Shown: piece after piece, positions 7,324-13,146 of the stretch
Layout of the letters: the number at the start of each line of letters is the position of its first letter
Numbering within the stretch: position 1 is the first letter of the stretch
Assembly (NCBI GenBank): GCA_049511115.1
Contig: JBEKYH010000011.1
Span: forward strand, 1-23,623
DNA length: 23,623 bases
From: JBEKYH01 sp049511115
Lineage (GTDB): Bacteria > Planctomycetota > Phycisphaerae > Tepidisphaerales > Tepidisphaeraceae
Direction: 5' to 3'
Made by a program: the position numbers and the translations under genes
Notes under the pieces: model-generated
The model's input: the letters and a program-made list of their open reading frames with translations, nothing else
What the model was told of the DNA's origin: nothing
The model's database searches: none

Positions 7324-8484
7324 ATGCGCCGCCTCTATTTGAAAGACGCCGCCCCCGGTGATGTGGTTGAGGACGTTTTCGTCATCACCAACAAGCAGCT
7401 TTCGGCCACGGCGACGGGCAAGCATTTCGTCAAGGCCTTCCTATCCGACCGCACGGCGCAGGTAACGGCCCGCATGTGGAACGCGACGCGCGATCTGTTC
7501 AACGCCATGCCCGAAAGCGGTCTGGTGCGAGTGCGCGGACGCTTTGAAAACTATCAGAACAATCTTCAGTTCATCATCGAACAGGTCTGGCCCCCCAAAG
7601 ACGGAACCTTTGACATCGCCGACCTCATGCCGCACACAACGCGCGACATCGACATGATGTGCCAGCGCCTCTTTGAAATCTGCGGCAGCGTAAAAAACCG
7701 CCACCTCTCGGCGATCGTGCAGGCGTACCTGGAAGACGAAGAATTGATGAACAACTTCTGCCGCGCCCCGGCGGCGATGAATTTTCATCACGCCTTTATC
7801 GGCGGCCTGCTGGAGCACACGCTCAACGCCATGGAAGTCGCCGATGCCGTCTGTAATTTTTATCCCGGGCTCAATCGCGATCTCGTGGTCGTGGGCATTT
7901 TTCTTCACGACATCGCCAAGACCTGGGAATTGTCTTATGACTGCGCGTTCTCCTATACAGATGGGGGGCAGCTCGTCGGCCACGTTGTGAAATCCGCCAT
8001 CTGGGTGGAACAAAAGGCACAGAAAGCCGCCGAGCTTCTCGGCGAGCCGATCCCGCGCCCGCTGGTCGATGTCTTGCAGCATATTATTCTGAGCCACCAC
8101 GGACTTCCCGAATTTGGCGCGGCGCGCATTCCCAGCACGCCCGAAGCGATCTTCGTGCACACCATCGAGAACCTCGACGCCAAGATGATGATGTCTTTGT
8201 CCGCGACGCGAAGCGGCGCTGCCGCCGCCGAAGGCAACTGGACCGAATACATGAAGGCGTTCAACGGCCGCCTTTATCGGCCCGACGTGGCACCCGCCGA
8301 TGATGTGGAAACCGTCGAGGAACCCGCTCCAGTGTCGGCCGCGCCGGTTGAACCCGCGCCTGCGCCCCAGCCGCCCGCACCCGTCAAACCCGCTACACCC
8401 GTTGCGGCCGCCGCTCCATCGGCCCCTCCCAAGCTATTTATCAACAATCCCCTTTTTGAAACCGTGCCCGCGCGCAAGAAATAA
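7324..8484 (+). CDS. YhaM-like 3'-5' exoribonuclease (OB-fold plus HD domain)
   Basis: The N-terminal 95 residues match a nucleic-acid-binding OB-fold (KQLSATATGKHFVKAFLSDRTAQVTARMW, then GLVRVRGRFENYQNNLQFII). Residues about 150-300 form an HD phosphohydrolase domain with FHHAFIGGLLEHT (154-166) and FLHDIAKTWEL, in which H195 and D196 are the metal-binding pair. IILSHHG further on fits the rest of the site. This order is that of YhaM, a 3'-5' exonuclease acting on RNA and DNA ends. Beyond about residue 320 is an Ala/Pro/Val-rich tail of roughly 60 residues, not part of the usual protein of about 310 residues. It ends in a short FINNPLFETVPARKK segment. The gene starts 12 bases after mqnA and is probably co-transcribed, though no clear ribosome binding site is seen. 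Confidence 0.8.
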   Translation: MRRLYLKDAAPGDVVEDVFVITNKQLSATATGKHFVKAFLSDRTAQVTARMWNATRDLFNAMPESGLVRVRGRFENYQNNLQFIIEQVWPPKDGTFDIADLMPHTTRDIDMMCQRLFEICGSVKNRHLSAIVQAYLEDEELMNNFCRAPAAMNFHHAFIGGLLEHTLNAMEVADAVCNFYPGLNRDLVVVGIFLHDIAKTWELSYDCAFSYTDGGQLVGHVVKSAIWVEQKAQKAAELLGEPIPRPLVDVLQHIILSHHGLPEFGAARIPSTPEAIFVHTIENLDAKMMMSLSATRSGAAAAEGNWTEYMKAFNGRLYRPDVAPADDVETVEEPAPVSAAPVEPAPAPQPPAPVKPATPVAAAAPSAPPKLFINNPLFETVPARKK

Positions 8485-8488
8485 AGCA

Positions 8489-8554
8489 AAACCACTTCGA
8501 ATCGTTGTTACTCGTCTATCATAACGCTTGTCGAATTTTTGGCGTAAGTGGTTT
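8489..8554. repeat. Inverted repeat downstream of the YhaM-like gene
   Basis: AAACCACTT (8489-8497) and AAGTGGTTT (8546-8554) are a perfect 9-bp inverted repeat enclosing 48 bases, just after the stop at 8484. The 280 bases between this gene and the receiver gene are otherwise fairly AT-rich. They hold a small CCGGC/GCCGG inverted repeat near 8650 and no convincing promoter or ORF. The repeat may form a 3'-end hairpin, but no T-run follows. Confidence 0.4.
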
Positions 8555-8764
8555 GCCGCCAAATAGCTGCGAAAATCTGCATCACCCGGAAAATTTTATT
8601 CGCACAGGTCTTTGGTCCGATGAGCTATTAGAAAATCGTTTGTTCGACCGGCGATGGTGCCGGCCGGAAGGACGATTACTTGACGTTTGGGGGACACGTC
8701 CACCGGTAATTCAGACAGTCATGTGGACATGTACGAAAGCCGCAGTGCGGCACGGGCGAGCGCT

Positions 8765-9160
8765 ATGCCATTGGGAAATCGACAAACACTGATTGCCTTG
8801 AGCGAAGACATCAAGACGCTTCGCGAGATCGAGGAAATTCTCGCCGGGCAGTTTCACATCGTCGCCACGCGCGCCGTTGAGCGCGCCATCAATCTCTCCC
8901 AGGCCGACTCCGCCGTCGCCGCCATCGTCGTTGATCATCAATTGAGCGGCACCAACGGCTTGACCGTTTTGAAGACCGTGCAGTCGGGCCGCCCCGGCGT
9001 ACGCCGCGTGCTCGTCGCTCTCCCCGCTCATCTGGCTGACATCATTGAAGGCCTTCACTGCGGCGCTGTGGAACGCATTCTATACAAGCCGCTCCGCTCC
9101 AGCGAATTGCTCTCCGCCGTCTCCCTCGCGCCCGAGGCAGCGCAGCGCGCCACCGCCTGA
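8765..9160 (+). CDS. Stand-alone response-regulator receiver domain
   Basis: A single CheY-like receiver domain fills the whole 131-residue protein, with no output domain. Counted from ATG 8765, the phospho-acceptor aspartate is D57 in AIVVDHQLSGTNG, exactly the CheY number. The acidic pair is E14-D15, and the conserved lysine is K108 in ILYKPL. The switch Thr/Ser position (CheY T87) is Ala in LVALPAHL, so signalling may be unusual. The numbering match favours this start over ATG 8729 or TTG 8687, though no strong ribosome binding site marks any of them. It converges with ppk, whose stop is only 30 bases away. No histidine kinase is nearby. Confidence 0.7.
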   Translation: MPLGNRQTLIALSEDIKTLREIEEILAGQFHIVATRAVERAINLSQADSAVAAIVVDHQLSGTNGLTVLKTVQSGRPGVRRVLVALPAHLADIIEGLHCGAVERILYKPLRSSELLSAVSLAPEAAQRATA

Positions 9161-9189
9161 GATTCCCCTTTTTACGAAATGGTTTTTTG

Positions 9190-11370
9190 TCAGCGGCCCG
9201 GCCGCGGCTTGGTCGCAAGGCGCAATGCCCGCGACATTAGCGTCGTGTGCGCCTCCACCGGCGGCTTGCCGTCGGGCGTGGGCCGCCGCGACCAGACGCC
9301 GTTGGCGTCTAGTTCCCAGGCATGTCCGCAATCGGCCATCATCGTCGTCAGGATCTCGCGCAGGCGCTCGCGGTGGGCGGGCTCTTCAATCGGCACGATG
9401 GCTTCCACCCGTGAATCCAGGTTGCGGCTCATCCAATCGGCTGACCCGATGTAAAACTCCTCGTCGCCGCCGTTGAGGAAATGGTAAATCCGGCTGTGCT
9501 CCAGGAATCTCCCCAGGATGCTGATGACGCGGATATTCTCCGATAGTCCCGGCACACGCGGCCGCAATGAGCAGAACCCGCGCACGATCAGATCAATCGG
9601 CAGCCCGGCACAGCTCGCGGCATAGAGCTCCTGGATGATCTTTGGGTCTTGCAGCGCATTCATCTTCGCCACAATCCGCGCCGGGCGGCCTGCTTTGTGA
9701 TGCTCCGCCTCGCGGCGGATTTTCTGCACGAATCGCTCGCGCATATTGACCGGCGCCACCAGCAGTTTGTGATAGTCGCGCTTGAGCGATCGCCCCGTCA
9801 GGTAGTGGAACAGATCGACGATGTCCTCGGTAATATGCGGATTGCAGGTGAACAGCCCCAAGTCCGTGTATAGATTGGCGGTCTTGCTGTTGTAATTTCC
9901 CGTGCCGATGTGGCAATACGTCCGCAGGCCGTCTTCTTCCTGGCGGACCACCATCGCCAGCTTGGTGTGCGTCTTCAAGCCCACCAGCCCGTAGACCACA
10001 TGGACGCCCGCATTTTCCAGCGTCGTCGCCAGTTTCAAATTGCGCTGCTCATCAAATCGCGCCTTCAATTCCACCAGCACGGCAACTTGCTTTCCGCTTT
10101 CGGCTGCGTGAACGAGAGCCAGTAAAAACGGTGAATCAGCCGCTGTCCGGTACAGCGTCATCTTGATCGCCTGCACCTTGGGGTCCTGGATCGCGGCATG
10201 AATGAATCGCTCGACGCTTTCTGCAAACCCCTCGTAGGGGTGATGCACCAACAGATCGCCGTTGCGAATGACCGCGAAAATATCCACATCATCCGCCGCC
10301 AGCCGCGGCGGCGTCGTGGGCATCCATGGCTTATAAGCCAGCGCCGGCAAATCCAGATTCGCCAGCGACATCAAATCGCCCAGGTTGATCGGGCCGCGCG
10401 TCGCGTAGACCTGTCGCGCCCGAGCGTCCAGCCCGTGGACAATCGTCTCGCGCATCGCCTGCGGCATGGCTTCGTCCAGTTCGATCCGCACCACTTCCGC
10501 CATGCGCCGCGCCTTCAATTCCTGTTCTACAAGCTGGAGCAAATCCTCCGCGTCCTCGGCGTCCATTTCCACGTCGGCATTTCGCGTTACTCGGAACGGC
10601 TGCGATTCAAGCACCTTCATGCCCGGAAACAGCATCCGCAGATTGCCGCCGATCACCTGATCCACCGGCACAAACGTCATGGGCTTGGGCAATCCCACCC
10701 AGCGCGGCAGCGATTCGGGAACCTTCACGCGCGCAAACAGCCGCTCACGTCCCGTTGGATGTTCCAGCATGACGCCGATGCTGGTGCTGAGATTGGAAAT
10801 GAACGGAAACGGATGGCCAGGGTCCACAGCCAACGGCGTAAGCAGGGGATAAATATTCTTGGCAAAGTACGCGTCTGCCGCCTGCCGGTCGGCGTCGTCG
10901 AGTGTGGCGTAATTCAGCAGATGAACGCCGGCCTCTGCGAGCTTGGGCTGCAATTCATTGAGCCACAGGTCCGACTGGGCACTGAGCATCTTTCGCACAC
11001 GCTCATCAACGGCGTCAAGCTGTTGCTGGGGAGTCAGCCCGTCGATGGATCGCTCGGTGACCCCTGCGTCGCGCTGCCGTTGCAGTCCGCCCACGCGCTT
11101 CATGAAGAACTCGTCGAGGTTCGACGAGAAGATCGCCAGGAATCGCACGCGTTCCAGCAGCGGCACATTCTCGTCCGCCGCGAGTTCGAGCACGCGCTGG
11201 TTGAAATCCAGCCAGCTAAGCTCACGGTTCAAATACAACTGCGGCTGCTCCGGGCCAGCGCCCGAAACAGCCGCAGTCAATGTCGAAACCGCAGGGGTCT
11301 GCGGAGCCGCCTGGATAGACGAATCCGCCGACAACGATAAATCGGTTGAAGCAGGCGATATGGCGCTCAT
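9190..11370 (-). CDS. ppk: Polyphosphate kinase
   Basis: Ppk1 reversibly polymerises the terminal phosphate of ATP into inorganic polyphosphate. The N-terminal domain begins with YLNRELSWLDFNQRVLELA, a strong family signature, followed by FLAIFSSNLDEFFMKRVGGL. The catalytic phospholipase-D-like half has HHPYEGFAESVERFI, MTLYRTAADSPFL and GLKTHTKLAMV. The histidine in the last (residue 468 from this start) corresponds to the autophosphorylated histidine of E. coli Ppk. The second conserved block IYHFLNGGDEEFYIGSADWM is also present. Length is 726 residues. ATG 11370 is preferred because GGGAAGG lies 10 bases upstream; an ATG at 11415 would add 15 residues without a better site. The N-terminal 40 residues are Ser/Ala-rich and probably disordered. 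A 24-codon ORF lies just upstream on the same strand. Confidence 0.95.
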   Translation of the reverse strand: MSAISPASTDLSLSADSSIQAAPQTPAVSTLTAAVSGAGPEQPQLYLNRELSWLDFNQRVLELAADENVPLLERVRFLAIFSSNLDEFFMKRVGGLQRQRDAGVTERSIDGLTPQQQLDAVDERVRKMLSAQSDLWLNELQPKLAEAGVHLLNYATLDDADRQAADAYFAKNIYPLLTPLAVDPGHPFPFISNLSTSIGVMLEHPTGRERLFARVKVPESLPRWVGLPKPMTFVPVDQVIGGNLRMLFPGMKVLESQPFRVTRNADVEMDAEDAEDLLQLVEQELKARRMAEVVRIELDEAMPQAMRETIVHGLDARARQVYATRGPINLGDLMSLANLDLPALAYKPWMPTTPPRLAADDVDIFAVIRNGDLLVHHPYEGFAESVERFIHAAIQDPKVQAIKMTLYRTAADSPFLLALVHAAESGKQVAVLVELKARFDEQRNLKLATTLENAGVHVVYGLVGLKTHTKLAMVVRQEEDGLRTYCHIGTGNYNSKTANLYTDLGLFTCNPHITEDIVDLFHYLTGRSLKRDYHKLLVAPVNMRERFVQKIRREAEHHKAGRPARIVAKMNALQDPKIIQELYAASCAGLPIDLIVRGFCSLRPRVPGLSENIRVISILGRFLEHSRIYHFLNGGDEEFYIGSADWMSRNLDSRVEAIVPIEEPAHRERLREILTTMMADCGHAWELDANGVWSRRPTPDGKPPVEAHTTLMSRALRLATKPRPGR

Positions 11371-11431
11371 AGACAAAAACCCTTCCCGCACCTGCCTTAA
11401 CCGACGGGCGCTCATTTTGTATTAGCGCCAA

Positions 11432-11506
11432 TTATCGCTTCCGACGGTCACGGCGGGCTTTTCGCTTCTTACTGCCGACTTTCCGTCGGCGCCGAGGCTT
11501 TGCCAT
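11432..11506 (-). CDS. Possible 24-residue highly basic protein
   Basis: A 24-codon ORF on the minus strand has AAGGAG 6 bases before its ATG, an excellent ribosome binding site. Sixteen of 24 residues are Arg or Lys (MAKPRRRRKVGSKKRK at the start), with only one acidic residue. In size and composition it resembles tiny ribosomal or rRNA-binding proteins such as eukaryotic eL41 or bacterial Thx, but I cannot claim homology. It lies upstream of ppk on the same strand, with 61 bases from its stop to the ppk ATG, so the two may share a transcript. It is below usual gene-calling length limits. Confidence 0.55.
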   Translation of the reverse strand: MAKPRRRRKVGSKKRKARRDRRKR

Positions 11507-11629
11507 GCGATGCTCCTTTTCCTGTCTTCTTACCAGACTAAACGCTTACCGATCCCTAGGTTACACCGCCTGTGGAAAAAGTCTAGCCGGCCTGACTATT
11601 ATCGGCTGTCCCAGACAAGTCGATTTTTC

Positions 11630-11659
11630 TTGAAATCGACGCTGCCCAATACGTATGAT
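11630..11659 (+). promoter_or_regulatory. Candidate promoter of the HPF-like gene
   Basis: TTGAAA (11630-11635) and TATGAT (11654-11659) are separated by 18 bases, each with five of six consensus matches. An inverted repeat CGATTT/AAATCG (11621-11626 and 11633-11638) overlaps the -35 box and could be an operator. The leader to the ATG at 11743 would be about 77 bases. Confidence 0.5.
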
Positions 11660-11742
11660 GGGGCGTACAAATCTGACATCGGCATGGCACGAGCGTTGCT
11701 TTCCATTATCGAACCCGCCGCAAATCCGCAAGGAGATGCCCA

Positions 11743-12033
11743 ATGGTTAAGCTCAATGTCGGTAACGTGCTTCTTAAACCGTCACAGCGCAAGCAGCTTA
11801 TGACGTGGCTCAAAAGAGCCCAGCGTCTAGGCAGCCAGCTCGGCGGTTTTTTGTTAACGATCAACATGCAGCGCACCGGGCGCCTCACGGAAGTCCGCGC
11901 CGACGTACACGTCGCCGCCGGCAACTTCACGTGCCGCATCCGTCGCTCCGAATGGCGCGACGCCCTGCGCGAGATGGCCTCCCTCCTGGCCGCTCGTCTG
12001 CACGACCAGCGCCTCCTGCAAGGCATGGCCTGA
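11743..12033 (+). CDS. Small HPF/RaiA-like protein (tentative)
   Basis: The 96-residue protein has a strong ribosome binding site (AAGGAG, 8 bases before the ATG). Its layout resembles the ribosome hibernation factor family (S30AE, HPF/RaiA). A first strand is followed by a helix (SQRKQLMTWLKRAQRL). Next come two strands with a basic turn (FLLTINMQRTGRLTEVRADVHVAAGNFTCRIR) and a C-terminal helix (WRDALREMASLLAARLHDQRLL). The usual family cues, an early GRxV and the AxxxDxYAAID segment, are not obvious, so this is a fold-level resemblance and not a firm assignment. HPF-type proteins bind the 30S decoding region and idle ribosomes. It is divergent from the small basic ORF and ppk. Confidence 0.4.
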   Translation: MVKLNVGNVLLKPSQRKQLMTWLKRAQRLGSQLGGFLLTINMQRTGRLTEVRADVHVAAGNFTCRIRRSEWRDALREMASLLAARLHDQRLLQGMA

Positions 12034-12135
12034 TCCGCTGAATCGGCTGTTCGGCGCATTGACTCGTCGATGCGTCACGGCGGCTTCGCCTCGAATATCC
12101 GGCGAACCGTCTCATCGAATCCGCTGCCCGTTTGT

Positions 12136-12152
12136 GGATGGCAGTTCCATCC
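12136..12152 (+). other. Short hairpin in the gap before tRNA-Thr
   Basis: GGATGG (12136-12141) and CCATCC (12147-12152) pair around a 5-base loop. It lies about 100 bases after the HPF-like gene and has no T-tract. In the 364 bases between that gene and the tRNA I see this hairpin, the candidate promoter at 12259 and no convincing ORF. Confidence 0.3.
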
Positions 12153-12258
12153 CACTCCAGCGGCCAAGGACGGCCGGCCAGTTGCTATCACTCAACCTTT
12201 TTCGCGGACCTTCACCCCTGCGTCGCAGGCGTAGTCCCAACGCCACATATCATCCGCC

Positions 12259-12286
12259 TTGAAATCCTGCCGATGAACCGTATATC
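12259..12286 (+). promoter_or_regulatory. Candidate promoter for tRNA-Thr
   Basis: TTGAAA (12259-12264) and TATATC (12281-12286) are 16 bases apart, with five and four of six consensus matches. A start near 12293 would give a precursor leader of about 105 bases before the tRNA. Confidence 0.35.
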
Positions 12287-12397
12287 TTGCCGACCTTGAA
12301 TGGCGCGGCCGGAAGTTGGCTTGCGTGTCGCTTTTGCGCACGCCCCGCTTTTGCCAAGAACGGCCCAGGGCATTAAACTCGTCGATTCGTTCCGTCC

Positions 12398-12469
12398 GCC
12401 GAAGTAGCTCAACGGCAGAGCACCGCTTTCGTAAAGCGGGGGTTAAGGGTTCAAATCCCTTCTTCGGCT
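12398..12469 (+). tRNA. tRNA-Thr, anticodon CGT
   Basis: A full cloverleaf is visible. The acceptor GCCGAAG pairs with CTTCGGC (12462-12468). The D arm is GCTC/GAGC. The anticodon stem CCGCT/AGCGG holds loop TTCGTAA with anticodon CGT, reading threonine codon ACG. The T arm AAGGG-TTCAAAT-CCCTT contains the invariant TTC. The discriminator base is T12469, and CCA is not encoded. The 3' end is partly repeated about 580 bases downstream, beyond hicB. Confidence 0.93.
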
Positions 12470-12471
12470 TT
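12447..12471 (+). repeat. Left direct repeat (tRNA-Thr 3' end), att-like
   Basis: GGGTTCAAATC (12447-12457) and CGGCTTT (12465-12471) at the 3' end of the tRNA recur at 13025-13035 and 13042-13048 with nearly the same spacing (7 versus 6 bases). tRNA 3' ends are common integration sites, so this is a candidate attL. No integrase lies between the copies. Confidence 0.45.
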
Positions 12472-12581
12472 AGGATTACTCCCCACCAAACGCAGAGTCC
12501 TGATGAACTGCAGGCAACACAATATTCATTGCCACGAAGCAACCATTCGGCATACTCATTGCCGTCTGTTATCATTCGCCT

Positions 12582-12773
12582 GTGAAATACCGCGAACTTC
12601 TGCGGATCTTGGGTGACGACGGCTGGCGGCATGATCGGACCCCCGGCAGCCACATGATGTTCGTGCACCCGACCAAACCTGGGCCGGTGGTTGTCCCGGC
12701 TGGTGGCAAGGAGGGCCAAGATGTGCCGCGTGGTACGCTCAACAGCATCCTGAAGCAGGCCAACTTAAAGTGA
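12582..12773 (+). CDS. hicA: HicA-family mRNA interferase toxin
   Basis: HicA toxins cleave mRNA and tmRNA through a double-stranded-RNA-binding-like fold. The 63-residue protein has the family pattern: KYRELLRILGDDGWR, then TPGSHMMFVHP with the catalytic histidine at H24, the same position as in E. coli HicA. It continues with VVVPAGGKEGQDVPRGTLNSILKQANL. The start is GTG 12582; there is no clear ribosome binding site, which may keep toxin expression low. Its stop overlaps a possible GTG start of hicB. It sits about 110 bases after tRNA-Thr and inside the tRNA-derived direct repeats. Confidence 0.92.
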   Translation: MKYRELLRILGDDGWRHDRTPGSHMMFVHPTKPGPVVVPAGGKEGQDVPRGTLNSILKQANLK

Positions 12774-13006
12774 GCCGCAATATGGAGCAGACGAAATCAT
12801 ACGCTTACGTAATCGAACGCGCCGAAGATGGCTCGTATTGGGCCTATTTGCCTGACCTTCCCGGTTGCGCCACTACTGGCCAATCACCGGAGGAAGTGGA
12901 ACGTCAGCTTCATGAGGCAGTAGAACTCTACCTGAAATATTACTCGGAACGAGGCCTTCCACCTCCGCCGGCGCAAGCTCGCGTGGGTACGCTTACCGCG
13001 GCTTAG
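12770..13006 (+). CDS. hicB: HicB-family antitoxin, short form
   Basis: HicB neutralises HicA by direct binding. The 78-residue protein shows the partial RNase-H-like HicB fold, with YAYVIERAEDGSYWAYLPDLPGCATTGQSPEEVERQLHEAVELYLKYY split over strands and one helix (GCATTGQSPEE is diagnostic). It ends soon after, in a Pro-rich tail, without the C-terminal ribbon-helix-helix or HTH that lets longer HicB proteins repress their own promoter. Either regulation comes from another factor or the operon is constitutive. The start is uncertain: GTG 12770 overlaps the hicA stop by 4 bases and suits translational coupling, while ATG 12782 would remove four residues. Confidence 0.9.
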   Translation: MSRNMEQTKSYAYVIERAEDGSYWAYLPDLPGCATTGQSPEEVERQLHEAVELYLKYYSERGLPPPPAQARVGTLTAA

Positions 13007-13024
13007 AGATTTCCGCCGAACAAT

Positions 13025-13048
13025 GGGTTCAAATCTCCCTCCGGCTTT
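13025..13048 (+). repeat. Right direct repeat matching the tRNA-Thr 3' end, att-like
   Basis: GGGTTCAAATC at 13025-13035 and CGGCTTT at 13042-13048 copy the T-loop and acceptor end of tRNA-Thr 578 bases upstream. It does not fold into a complete T arm and no other tRNA parts are present, so it is not a second tRNA. It fits a degraded attR beyond hicB. Just after it, two imperfect 20-base units (starting 13045 and 13065, both CTTTCC...GATTTCT) form a small tandem repeat. Confidence 0.45.
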
Positions 13049-13079
13049 CCTCCGATTTCTGATGCTTTCCGTAGATTTC

Positions 13080-13109
13080 TTGCCCAAATCAGCAATTCCT
13101 GGTTACACT
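13080..13109 (+). promoter_or_regulatory. Candidate promoter of the Lon-like protease gene
   Basis: TTGCCC (13080-13085) and TACACT (13104-13109) are separated by 18 bases, each with four of six consensus matches. The leader to the ATG at 13147 would be about 30 bases, including the strong ribosome binding site AGGGAGG (13136-13142). Confidence 0.35.
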
Positions 13110-13146
13110 GGCTCCCCAAGGGTAGGGTGAATCAAAGGGAGGTACT

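Noticed and set aside
10198..11340. Plus-strand 380-residue ORF opposite ppk
   Set aside because: It lies wholly antisense to the unmistakable ppk gene. Its His/Arg/Gln-rich translation is the usual shadow of a GC-rich gene.
11571..11579. Single DnaA-box-like match (TTTTCCACA on the minus strand)
   Set aside because: One box alone, with no cluster, AT-rich unwinding region or origin-linked genes, does not support a replication origin.
11510..11803. Plus-strand 97-residue ORF
   Set aside because: It runs through the candidate promoter and into the HPF-like gene in another frame, and its composition is not protein-like.
12192..12719. Minus-strand 175-residue ORF spanning the tRNA
   Set aside because: It contains GFEPLTPALRKRCSAVELL, the well-known artefact of translating the antisense strand of a tRNA gene. 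It also overlaps hicA.
13025..13048. Second tRNA gene beyond hicB
   Set aside because: Only T-loop and acceptor-like pieces are present. The T stem does not pair properly and no anticodon or D arm precedes it.
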